DNA of 46,734 nt from Branchiostoma floridae. Lineage: Eukaryota > Chordata > Leptocardii > Amphioxiformes > Branchiostomatidae. The stretch lies in NCBI RefSeq assembly GCF_000003815.2, contig NC_049994.1, forward strand, positions 12,653,989 to 12,700,722, written 5' to 3'. The position numbers and the translations under genes are program-made. The notes below the pieces were generated by a model, which was given only the letters and a program-made list of their open reading frames with translations, ran no database searches and was not told the origin of the DNA. Of the stretch, positions 11,001 through 19,801 are shown one piece after another. How positions within the stretch are numbered: position 1 is the stretch's first letter; each line of letters opens with the position of its first letter.

Positions 11001-14000
11001 TTTCTTTTTGACCTTTGCTTTTATTACATAAACTGCTATGTTACAGAACGGAGACACAGCTCTACATGTGGCTTGTAAAGAAGGTCATGACAATGTTGTG
11101 GAACGGCTTATCAAGAACCAGGCTGATCTCAGCGTAACTAACTGGGTAAGTAAATGAGCGAATGTGAAAATTTTGTTCGGAAAGATGCAACAGTTGACTA
11201 AAAGCAGCTATATATGCTTTTGTGACCTTCGCTTTAACTGCTGTGTTACAGGACGGATACACAGGTCTGCTTCTGGCGTGTAGAGAAGGTCATGACAAGA
11301 TTGTGGAGCTGTTCATTAAGAAGAAGACTGATGTCAACGTGACTAACGAGGTACGTAAAAAGAACTTGATTACATTGTATTTATACAGATGCAATGGCCG
11401 ACAACAAAAGGCTGGACTTCTTTGTGTCATTTGCTTTAATTCTTGTATCACAGAACGGAAACACAGGGCTGCTTCTGGCGTGTAGAGGAGGTCATGTCAA
11501 GGTTGTGGAGCTGCTCATTAAGAACCATGCTGATCTTAATGTGACTGACGAGGTAAGTAAACTTGTATTACAGTCCGGAGATACAGTTCTACATAAGGCG
11601 TTTAGAGAAGGTCATGAAAAGGTTGTGGAACTTCTCATTAAAAACAAGGCTGATCTCAACATGACTGACTGGTTAAGTAAAAAAAAAACACTTGAGAACA
11701 TTGTCCTTGTACAGATTCAATGGCCAACATCAAACAGCTGGATTGCTTTGTGACCTTTTCCTTTACTGTTATGTTTCAGGACGGAGACACGGGTCTGCAT
11801 GTAGCGTGTAGAGGAGGCCATGACAAGGTTGTGGAGCCGCTCATTAAAAACAAGGCTGATTTCAACTTGGCTAACAAGGTGAGAATAAAGCACTTAAGTA
11901 CATTTGTACACATTCAATGGCCAACAGCAAACAGCTGGATTTATTTTTGACCTTTGCTTTACTGTTGTGTTACAGGACGGAGATGCAGCTCTGCATCTTG
12001 CATATAGAGGAGGACATGTCAAGATTGTGGAGCTGCTTATTAAGAACCAGGATTTCTTTGTGACCTTCACCTTAACTGTTGTGTTACAGGACGGAGACAC
12101 AGTTCTGCTTCTGGCGTGTAGAGAAGGTAACACACTCTGTGACGGAATTATGGTTTGTCAGTTGTGTTGTATTCAGTGTTGTGTGCCATTGTATTTATTA
12201 TTCATTAACGACCATATTCCTCTAATAAAGTAACAACCATTGGCCCGCGGCATCAGATGTTTCCGTAAATTTACCATAAACAGGTGATGATTATCATACT
12301 CAAAGTAAAACGAAATTTGTCAGGAATACCAGAAACGGTTGGTCTACGACGTCAGCTGTTGTCGTTAACCACACATAATACGACGACCACCTGTTTAATA
12401 ACATTCTGTAACTTCCGCCGCATCAGTTATAACTATATTACAACACTGATGATATTGGCAGTCCCAAACATCGAAAACAATGAACACAAAGAACGAAACG
12501 AAACCCAACGATCCAAATTACAGAGAATATATCGGTGACTTGGGAAATATTACGTGCGGGCGACATGCAAAAGAAACGTTAAGACTTTACTTCTGAAATT
12601 ATTACATCGATTATAACAACAGCTACCGCGAAAATAAAATGACGTGCATCATTTCACACCTGAGTACAGACGACATGACAAACCACATACATACATAGTC
12701 AACACATAGACCGTTCACAATACTCTGTCGATGGAGGTTACCCTCCAGTCACAGAGTAATAAGCTGGATTTCTTTGTGACCTTTGTTTTCACCGTGTTCT
12801 TTTAACTGTTGTATCACAGTCCGGAGACATAGCTTTACTTCTGGCGTGTAGAGGAGGCCATGACAAGATTGTGGAGCTGCTCATTAAGAACCATGCTGAT
12901 CTAAATGTGACTAACAAGGTAAGCAAAAAGCACTTGAGTAAATTGTGTTTGTACAGATTCAATGACCAACAGCAAACCGATTTCTTTGTGACCTTTCCTT
13001 TAACTGTTGTATCACAGTCCGGAGACACAGCTTTGCTTCTGGGGTGTAGAGGAGGCCATGACAAGGTTGTGGAACTGCTCATTGAGAACAAGGCTGATCT
13101 TAACGTGGCTGACGAGGTAAGGAAGAAAGCAATTGTGTGCCTTGTACTTGTACTGATTCAACGGCTGACTACAAGATTTCTTGGTGGCCTTTTATGGATG
13201 ACACCCTCTGCAGACTGAAAAAATAGTGAAATAGGGCGGAGAAAACAAGATGGGTAAAAGAAAACAAGATGGCTAAATTTTCCAAATATACGCAATAAAC
13301 ACTGTAAAAACAAGACGTGAATCGACGAAACATGGTATCACAGCCAACAAGGCATTCATTCCTGTATTCAAGACGTGAATTAGTGTAGTAAAGGTGATAC
13401 TAGTGTGGTAGACTGGTATCATTTACCAACATGGCACCTATACTCTCATGGCTTCCATATTGCTGCCACTTTAACAACTATCTAACCAGTTTCACTTGCA
13501 TAATTACAGTCTGTTGATTCAATCCTTGTGTTACAGTACTACAAAGACACACCTCTACATGTAGCGTGTAGAAAAGACCATCCCATGGTCGTGGAGCTGC
13601 TCATTAAGAATAAGGCTGATCTTAATGTGACTAATGAGGTAAGTAAACGAGCGAATGTGAACATTGTGTTTCTTCATTTTCTTCTTTGCGACTTTTAATT
13701 GTTGTTCAACAGGAGGTAGACATACCACTGCATTCTGCGTGTAGAGGGGGTCATTAAGAACCATGCTGACCTCAACATGACTAACTCCCAATAAGTAAAA
13801 GACCAATTGTGAACATTGTGTTTGTACAGATGCAATGCCTCGACTATAAAGTCACAGCTCTGCATTTCTGCAACATTTTGTCTGTACAGGTGCAACAGTT
13901 GACTATAGATAGACAAAGTTTCTTTGTGACTTTTGCTTCATTTGTTGTATTACAGAACGGAGATACAGCTTTGCATGTAGCATGTAGAGAAGGTCATGAC

Positions 14001-17000
14001 AATGTTGTGGAGCTGCTCGTTAGACGTCGAACTGATCTTTTGGTGACTAACAAGGTAAATGTAACAAAATGGACTGGAATTACATGCTTTTCCATCAATG
14101 GGTCCACGACGCTTTGCACATTACATAATGGAAGATGCTGTCAATGCTCTTGAAATCGGAACAAGTGACAGTAGGGAACATACTCTGTGACCTAATTATG
14201 GTTCATGTCGGTTGTGATGTTTTCTGTACTGTATGACTCGGTGTTTATGTCGCATACAGAACACATCACATCAACTTATACCAAAAACTTATTCAAAAGC
14301 TAACATAACCTTACAATCGAACGACACCAAATGAAAACAACCACATAGCTTCACAATGGATACATGAGACGCACACCATTGTAAAAAGTGGGTCAGTGAC
14401 AGCTGCGGAGAGCTGACAACACGACATGCACATAACCCCATATCTACTTGGAGATAAGTAATTAGCAAACCCCATGGCCTATAGGCCAGCTGTTTCACAA
14501 TACTGGGGAAATAGGGGTGATTTCTGAAATAATTACATCGATAATGAAAACAGCTACCGCGAAAAAAATATCCCAAGGATCAAACACGTTCTAACCATAA
14601 ATTGCATGACTATCAACCGCGCAAAAAGTTAAAGGTATGCTATGTCAAACTAACCTCAATACTAGAAACGCAAAGCCGAAACGAGTTGACAAGGACAACA
14701 TCTGCTTGACGATAGCCAATTACCACAAGGCTTAATGCGCTATCATAAGGAAGACCTGATGCACGTTCTTTTTTTTCGCGGTATAAAAAAGGAGTACAGA
14801 CGACATGCCAAACCACATACACTTGCGGCAAACGGAACATAGAGATACAGGTGCGAACAATCAACGCATAAACCGTTCACAAGACTCTGTCCCTCCAGTC
14901 ACAGAGTAATAAACAAAAGAATAGCCATTTGAAATTTTAGTTATTTTGGCACACAGCAGTTGCGCAAAAGAAGAATTGGAATTGGAACCTTTGTTTGCTG
15001 CAATGACCGTGCAATCTATAACGTTACAGCTATAAGAAATGTTAACATTGCACTTTGCGTTGATATGGTGTGTATCTCTAAACATTTTCAACTAGGGGTG
15101 GGTACCGGCACAGAAAATTCAGGTCCAGATCCGGTTAAGATCCAGAGGATCAGGTCCAGGTCCGGACCTGAACATGGACCTGATTCGGTATGTGAAAACA
15201 TGTGAATAGGCGATACTCAAACTGTTTTGTGGAGTATTCGACTCCCACTGGCGTGTTAAAATCCTACAAGGCCAAATACCTCAGAGTCTGTACGATTGAC
15301 TGTAAAACTTGCTACAAATGACTATAGACTCTTATCTACTTCGCTCTTGTTATTTTCCTCGACCGGAAAGCCCCCAAACGTGTGAATTCCTGGTCATATA
15401 ATCTGTTCATTTTTCAATAGGTCCAACATCCGGTCCATCGAATTTTTTTCAGGTCCAGTTTTTCTGAACCGGTCCAATAAGAAAACCGGTTTTGTTTGTA
15501 TCCCTATTTTCATTTTCAACTGTTTTGTGATTTCAGGATGGCCGACGCCCGGTTGACTGTTCTTTTGGCCTTGACAGAAGTACAAGATTATTGATCGAAG
15601 TAAGTAAATGTGCCGTTCTACGGTAGGAAAAAGACTAGTTTGTAATGTGATAACCGTGTACGAGTATAAACTATAATATCTCAAGTATTGTCGGGAGCTG
15701 GTAAGCTAGGTGGTAAAAAGTGTCGATAAGATATTCGCATACCATTAAGTTTTGACTCCGAAAAGTAGTGTTTAGTCTTACCCGAGGAATCAAAAGCTTT
15801 CAGTTTTATTGGTGTCGTTTTTCTTGTTTTTAATTTCAAACTTCAATCATTTTGGAAATGTAATGTATAATTTTCGAATTTTGCATTTGTACATAGATTT
15901 TCGACCATGAAATAAAGAGTTATGATTCCACTGTCTCGCAGACAGAAACACGTAAGCAGGCAGAGTACAGCGAGTTGCAATTGGTCACCTCCCTGGGTTC
16001 TGTGGAAGAGACAACAGTCAAGTTGTTTCTCTGTGGAGACGGGCAGGTCGGGAAAACATCCTTGCGGGCCATTCTGAAAAAGGTGAAGATGGCGCTAACG
16101 ACACTATATGTTTAAGCTTGATAATAAGATGCAAATTTATGCAAATTGTATAATTGTATAATTGAATCTCATGGAAGCAATTACAGAATTTCCACGATAC
16201 AATGTAGCAAAAACAATGGGTTAACGATTCTTCCAGACCGGCATCATTACGGCCGTTCTATGGAACATCCGAAGCAAGTTCAGGAAGGAAGACGCCTTCA
16301 ACCCCACACCGGGGGTTCACGTGTCAAGGAAAAACGTGCGGGGAATCGGACGACTGAGTGTGCATGACTTCGCGGGACAGGCGCAGTTCTACGTCACACA
16401 CGCCATGCTGCTGAGAACAACAAATGCCATCTTCCCTGTCGTCTACAAAATTACCGATGTGGAGAAAGAGCAGAAACGTCAGGTATACAACATTCGTGAA
16501 ACGGAATTCAAGTAACTCATCAAAATTGTATCTACCAGTAACAAAGCTAGTGACGAGTGTGCTTGAATACAATTTCCTATAGTGATAATGATCAAACTGC
16601 GTATGTGCCGACTGATAATTAAGCAAATGAGAAAAAAGGCATAAAAGATATTGTAATTTTCTAAATTTAGGTCCATGGCTGGCTGAGTTTTATCCACTGT
16701 AGCAATGCAGATCCTAACAACAGACCCCGGATTGTCCTGATCGCCAGTCACGCTGACGAGTTACAGGACCGGGAAGAGTTAAGTCACTCAACGATTGCCA
16801 TGATAAAACAACATATAAATTGGAAAATAGTTCAATTTCTTCTTACAACCAACCTGCATTGATCCATGTCAATTGGTTCTGCAGGCTGCTAGCTTTATTG
16901 GTATTTCGTGTAGAAACGTTCCATTTGTTTAACGCGTAGGTCGCCGACGGGCCACAGCGATGGTAAATCTATACAGAAATCTGTTCAAAGAGACGCTCGA

Positions 17001-19801
17001 AGTGTCACAGGAGGTGTTCTTGATGAACTGCATGGAAGCCAGGTCTCCTGAGATACAAAGGCTGCGAGATGTGCTGGCAGTATTCAGGGATGACATGCTG
17101 AAGGTAAAGATTATGTTCGTGATGTTTTCTGAATACAATAATACTGTAATACGAGGTAAAAAGCACAACAGTCCATAGCCAGTTCCGCAAAACATGAGCG
17201 ATCAGCTCCCTGACTGTACATGTATTCCTCCAACAAAGATGACCATAATCTCTGAGTTGTATGCGTTAATTATGTTAGCTGAAACTAAAGGTGGGGGGAA
17301 CTGTTACATTTTTAAGGAGATGACCATGTTATAGACTCACATTTGCAATTAACGAGAGCGATTAAACTTCGTTGTGAGATTTTCTCTATTTGCACTCTAA
17401 TGGTTGCTCAGCTTTTCGTAACGGACGGTTGTCCAGAATATCTTTTACTACTCTTATATCTCGCGTACAGACTTGCAAAACTATTACTTGCACTGTACGC
17501 AGGAAAGACAACCTGTCCCGAAGGTCTGCGTTCAGTTGATGGCGACGACCGAAGCCTGGAGGAAGGACAAAAAGGCATTCCCTGTGATGGAATGGCAGGA
17601 GTATCTGAGAGCAGTCAAGACGGCCACTTCCTACCTCGAAGATCGCACCGTGCAGCTGGCCTTATCTTACCTTCATGATGTGGGGGAGGCAAGTGTTATT
17701 TTTAAAATGTCTTTGATAATTCAATATGTATGCGTAATACTGTGTTAATATGCATGTATGTAGATGCTAAAGATGTAAATCCTATCGCATTCATTTGCTG
17801 ACCGATTTGAGATTTTTATGAATAGACGAAGGTAAGAACGAAGAAACAAAACAAAACAGAACAATTATTTTCTATTTCATTTTCCAAATAGATCATCTAT
17901 TTTCGCGGTAAATCTGACATAGTGGTGCTCAAACCTCAGTGGTTGTGCTCCTACGTTTTCGGACGTCTGCTAGCCAACGACAATTTCCCAATTGACAAGA
18001 TTGAGCGGACTGCGGAGGACTACGTCACCCTTGAAGAGCTCACCCGTGTCTTTGGCACTGTTACCGATATCCCTCTGCTCATCAAGCTGCTGAAGGACTT
18101 CCAGCTCTGCCACACGTACGACGGTTACACCTTCATCCTTCCAAACTTGCTGGAACAAGAAATAGACAAGAAGGCGTGGTCTCCTGTGTCCAGTCAGGCT
18201 GTTTATTTCGGGATCCAGATCTGCTGCCGTACGGAAATCGACAGCTTCTCGTGCGACCTGTTCCCCAGACTGCAGACGCTGCTGATGCAGGCACACCCAA
18301 GCAAACTCCATCGACCCCTCCTTTGGAAGAACAGCGTGAAATGTACCGATGGGAAGGCAGAAGCGCTGCTGCAGATCACACAGAACAAGAGACAACTCAA
18401 CATATTCGTCAGGAGCAACGATGGCGACAGGGAGGACTGCAAGTCCATCATGGACCTCCTCACGGACATGGCATACAAACTCGTGCAAGAGACTAGCCCA
18501 GGAGCCAGGTCACGGGACATGGTCCTCAGCGCTCTGGACCTCCGGGAACACACGGAGCCTCACGCCTACAGCCGGGAAGAGGCGGAAGGAGCGGCAGGAA
18601 AAGGCGAGAACCTCGTCCATCCTCAGAGGAACGTCCCAGAAAAAGTGACGGATCTCTTGTTGCACCTCGAACACCTGGAGATGGATGAAACGGCGTGGTC
18701 TCCTGTGTCCAGTAAGGCCGTCTACTTCGGGATCCAGATCCGTTGCTGCTCCGGGGCCAACAGCTTTTCAACTGACCTGTTTCCAAAACTCCAAACCTTG
18801 CTGATGCAGGCACACCCTGGCAAGCTCAACCGACCTCTTCTGTGGCCGTGGAAGAACAGCGCCAAATGGACCGACGGGAAGGCCGAAGCGATGCTGCAGA
18901 TCACGCAGGACAAGTGTCGGCTCAACATCTTCGCCAGGAGCATCGATGGGAACATGGAGGACTGCAAGTCTATCATGGATCTCCTAACAAACATGGTGCA
19001 CAGCCTCATAAACGAGACCAACCCAGGAGCCAGGTCAAGTGACATGGTCCTCAGCGCCCTGGACCTACGCGAGCACAGTCCACAGCCTCACGCCTACAGC
19101 AGGGAAGAGGTGGAAGAAGCAGCAGCGAAGGGTGAGAACGTTGTCCATCCTAGGAGGAACGTCCCGGAAAGAGCGAAAGACATCCTGTTGCACCTAGGAA
19201 ACCTGAAAGGTATGTAATACTACTATCAATATCTGACGAAGGACGTGATTGTTTAGAAGTGTTCTGTCATAAATGAATTGCTGAATTGCTCAAAACCCTT
19301 TTCATGTACTTTTAGAATTCTCAACATGAAGTCGGGGAGATTCCTCGTTCATGCTACTTTAGTATCAAAATGTTCAATGATTTCCTGCAACACAGGTTTC
19401 TTCCTCATCACAGTCGACATCATATCATATACTATTTGCTTTCGATGTCCAAGAAGACACGGGTACGTGAGTTCCTTTTGTTAACGTTTGCATTTTGTTA
19501 TACGACAGGCATGCTGGGAAGAGTAGCCCGGAAGCGTCCCCAACTAGTGGAGACCCTACGTCACATCCACCCCATCCTGGACCATCTCCGTCAAGATGAC
19601 GTCATCAACATGGAGGAGAATGACCGCATCCGAGCTGCCAGGACTCCCCAGGATGCAGCGCGCGAGCTGCTGGACATTCTCGAGGCCAAAGGCGAAGAGG
19701 CATGCGTCGGGTTTCACTCAGCTCTGCAACAAACTGACAAATTTGCTGCAAGCCTCCTAGAGGAGAGCCCAATGTCTGAGGAAGGTGCTACAGCTAGTTA
19801 G
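5760..19801 (+). CDS. Ankyrin-repeat ROC-COR GTPase with C-terminal CARD
   Basis: Exons: 5760-5864, 9366-9464, 9629-9727, 9839-9937, 10044-10142, 10246-10344, 10572-10670, 10837-10935, 11047-11145, 11252-11350, 11454-11552, 11780-11878, 12820-12918, 13018-13116, 13537-13638, 13956-14054, 15537-15599, 15897-16082, 16237-16482, 16671-16782, 16940-17103, 17503-17688, 17892-19209, 19509-19801. All junctions keep frame, giving about 1386 residues. ATG 5760 opens the frame, but ATG 5766 (ACCATGG) has the better start context. Layout: helical cap, 15 ankyrin repeats plus a half repeat (~36-552), ROC with P-loop GDGQVGKT (~599-606), DFAG (~658-661) and ASHAD (~721-725), then COR, a tandem COR-like C-terminal module (~941-1290) and CARD (~1296-1375). 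Roco proteins such as DAPK1 pair ankyrin, ROC-COR and a death-fold domain. By analogy this is a GTP-switched cytosolic sensor or adaptor that recruits CARD partners. It has no kinase domain. The exact repeat number depends on which array exons are spliced. Confidence 0.85.
6241..6564 (+). mobile_element. LINE 3' end fragment
   Basis: Translation in one plus frame gives SYFPRTIVEWTLLSQSTVGA and then SSLDSFKERLQ. This matches the typical C-terminus of CR1/L2/Jockey-like reverse transcriptase ORFs (F.PRTI..WN.L....V.A.SLD.FK.RL). It is followed by a G/C-rich tail with CCTTCGGTGTAG...CGAAGGGCGGTTACACCGG. Stops interrupt the region further upstream. It ends where the minus-strand LINE tail begins. 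Confidence 0.6.
6566..8003 (-). mobile_element. 5'-truncated non-LTR retrotransposon (reverse transcriptase C-terminal part)
   Basis: A reverse transcriptase C-terminal region reads from 8000 down to 6834 in a single frame, interrupted only by a TGA at 7758-7760 where the family usually has TGG. Landmarks are LNPAKTVEMCFS, FIRPCLEYGDVVWHGC, KELGWETLSDRR, and a terminal CSCGCQCE...HFLLHCP zinc-knuckle-like motif. The 3' end carries an A-rich tail (plus-strand T-run near 6570-6605). Truncation falls just after where the YADD catalytic motif would be. It is a relatively young, 5'-truncated insertion, dead as it stands. Confidence 0.85.
8021..8597 (+). mobile_element. CTCCATG-hairpin repeat, copy 1
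   Basis: Starts with the hairpin ACCTCCATG-AAAAAA-TGGAGGTAT, then a (TCTG)n/(TG)n tract at 8055-8112, then about 280 bp closely matching 8810-9080 (shared GGTATGTGGGTAGG, GAAAGACGAAGGTCAAGGTC, GACCTTGGTACTGCAGCAGA, TTGGTGGCAGATAGCTT). A 174-bp inverted-repeat element sits near its 3' end, after which the hairpin motif returns (TTCATGGAGGTATGAGG). Non-coding. Confidence 0.6.
8394..8567. mobile_element. Mariner/pogo-type MITE with TA target sites
   Basis: Left end CAGTGGAAGCCAGTTAATTG and right end CAATTAAGCGGCTTCCACTG form terminal inverted repeats of about 23 bp with two mismatches. TA flanks both sides (8392-8393 and 8568-8569), the target preference of the Tc1/mariner/pogo group. The 174-bp body repeats GCAC-rich fragments of the ends and encodes nothing. 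It is nested in the 8021-8597 element, so it inserted later. Confidence 0.8.
8731..9085 (+). mobile_element. CTCCATG-hairpin repeat, copy 2
   Basis: Begins with ATCTCCATGG-AAAA-TGGAGATATAG, a (TG)n tract, then the same ~280-bp body as 8130-8390. It lacks the nested TA-flanked element. Related wording (TTGGTATGT.GG) recurs at 9140-9160 and near 45025, so the family is dispersed in this genome. Confidence 0.55.
9366..14054 (+). CDS. Ankyrin array: one repeat per exon
   Basis: Each intact exon is 99 nt and encodes one 33-residue ankyrin repeat of the form xGDTALHxACRxGHDKVVELL, ending N.ADLNVT(N/D)x. The exon at 13537-13638 is 102 nt. All are phase 0 at both ends. The introns are also homologous: they begin GTAAGTAAA and end (G/C)ATTTCTTTGTGACCTTTGC followed by TTTAACTGTTGTGTTACAG. 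The duplicating unit was therefore exon plus intron, ~200 bp. Fifteen exons are intact. The phase-0 design lets repeats be gained, lost or skipped without a frameshift. Confidence 0.85.
10345..10464 (+). pseudogene. 21-nt relic intron plus ankyrin exon with a lost donor (copy 1)
   Basis: Exon 10246-10344 is followed by only 21 nt (GTAAGTAAACTTGTATTACA then G), still with donor- and acceptor-like ends, and then by an ankyrin exon at 10366-10464. At the end of that exon the expected GTAAGT reads TTAAGT. A GT one base earlier would shift the frame. Splicing from 10344 directly to 10572 skips the exon and restores a normal array. Read through, the 21 nt adds VSKLVLQ and the frame continues to a stop near 10543. 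Confidence 0.7.
11553..11672 (+). pseudogene. 21-nt relic intron plus ankyrin exon with a lost donor (copy 2)
   Basis: Identical arrangement to 10345-10464, carried by the 1208-bp duplication: a 21-nt spacer 11553-11573, exon body 11574-11672, donor TTAAGT. It shows the defect is older than the duplication. Confidence 0.7.
11976..12133 (+). pseudogene. Two fused and truncated ankyrin exons
   Basis: Exon 11976-12050 breaks off after ELLIKNQ, losing its last third and its donor. It runs directly into intron-tail sequence (GATTTCTTTGTGACCTTCAC) and the next exon at 12090. That exon breaks off after ACREG, just before a transposon-like element begins at 12134. The two remain in one open frame, but neither has a normal donor. 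Most likely skipped, with splicing from 11878 to 12820. Confidence 0.7.
12134..12757. mobile_element. ACTCTGTGAC inverted-repeat element, copy 1
   Basis: Left end ACTCTGTGAC and right end GTCACAGAGT are perfect 10-bp inverted repeats, 624 bp apart. A second copy lies at 14182-14907. The shared interior includes TTACATCGATTATAACAACA/GCTACCGCGAAAA and GAGTACAGACGACATG.CAAA. The last 38 bp of this copy can fold into a hairpin (TACTCTGTCGATGGAGG...CCTCCAGTCACAGAGTA). It carries no protein and probably represents a MITE. It cuts off the ankyrin exon at 12090. Confidence 0.65.
12919..13017 (+). other. 99-nt stop-free intron in the ankyrin array
   Basis: This intron between two intact ankyrin exons is exactly 33 codons long, in frame and without a stop, so its retention would insert 33 residues (VSKKHLSKLCLYRF...). 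The donor GTAAGC and acceptor ATCACAG look normal. Removal is the likely default. Confidence 0.55.
13713..13792 (+). pseudogene. Dead ankyrin exon with internal deletion
   Basis: Begins like a repeat (EVDIPLHSACRGGH) behind an acceptor at CAACAG, then reads TAA. Compared with its neighbours, about 23 bp between GGTCAT and TAAGAACCATGCTGAC are missing, consistent with deletion between short CAT repeats. The donor is also lost (AACTCCCAATAAGTAAAA). It is presumably skipped. Confidence 0.8.
14182..14907. mobile_element. ACTCTGTGAC inverted-repeat element, copy 2
   Basis: Same 10-bp ends as the element at 12134-12757, 726 bp apart, lying in the intron 14055-15536. It shares CTGTGACCTAATTATGGTT at the left and GTACAGACGACATGCCAAAC plus CCCTCCAGTCACAGAGTAAT at the right. 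The middle differs from copy 1, so the two have diverged or exchanged inserts. Confidence 0.65.
15093..15506 (-). mobile_element. GGACC-type element, copy 2
   Basis: Most complete copy: starts TAGGGGTGGGTACCGGCAC and ends ACCGGTTTTGTTTGTATCCC/TA. The same ATTTTCAAC precedes it (15084-15092) and recurs just after it (about 15511-15519), a possible target duplication of 8-9 bp as made by hAT transposases. The interior is rich in GGTCC/GGACC. It sits 30 bp upstream of the acceptor for exon 15537-15599. Confidence 0.6.
15897..17688 (+). CDS. ROC GTPase and start of COR (exon group)
   Basis: Five exons encode the ROC domain and proximal COR. Visible GTPase motifs are the P-loop GDGQVGKT, the switch-II DFAGQ and the guanine-specificity-like ASHAD, a variant of the N/TKxD position as in other Roco proteins. 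COR follows with FPVMEWQEYLRAVKT and YLHDVGEIIYFRGK across the 17688/17892 junction. The intron 17689-17891 begins GCAAGT, a GC-AG intron. Nucleotide binding is inferred from motifs. Confidence 0.85.
18165..19209 (+). repeat. Internal tandem duplication of the COR C-terminal module
   Basis: Within one long exon, 18165-18683 (173 codons) and 18684-19209 (about 175 codons) encode two clearly homologous modules. Both start D..AWSPVSS.AVYFGIQI and share DLFP.LQTLLMQAHP, KAEA.LQITQ, EDCKSIMDLLT and DMVLSALDLREH. The shape (FP.L......LW.N......DGKAEALLQI) is that of the C-terminal COR/post-COR segment of DAPK-type Roco proteins. Duplication of just this module is unusual. Confidence 0.85.
19509..19801 (+). 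CDS. CARD-encoding last exon
   Basis: Encodes 96 residues joined in phase to the COR exon. KRPQLVETLRHIHPILDHLR, then DDVINMEENDRI, then ARELLDILEAKGEEACVGF and HSAL form the six-helix pattern of a caspase recruitment domain (LVE.L....PILDHL..DDVI...E...I......AARELLDIL..KG..A...F..AL). TAG stop at 19799. CARDs homotypically recruit caspases, RIP2-like kinases or adaptors, which is the likely output of this protein. Confidence 0.88.

Larger units (their letters stand above)
9366..11779 (+). repeat. ~1.2-kb tandem duplication of six ankyrin exons
   Basis: Positions 9366-10571 and 10572-11779 are near-identical, offset 1206-1208 bp. The few differences I see include T/C at 9625 versus T/T at 10833 context, T/C near 9970/11178, A/T near 10534/11742, and a 2-bp A-run length change after 10676. 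Five intact exons and two defective segments are copied together. The exon at 10572-10670 starts like 11780-11878 (GGGTCTGCATGTA) but ends like 9366-9464 (AACCAAGCTGATCTCAACTT), so the crossover lay inside an ankyrin exon. Confidence 0.9.

Noticed and set aside
9300-15600. CRISPR-like array suggested by regular ~200-bp repeats
   Set aside because: The periodic units are ankyrin exons with homologous introns in a eukaryotic gene, not repeat-spacer units.
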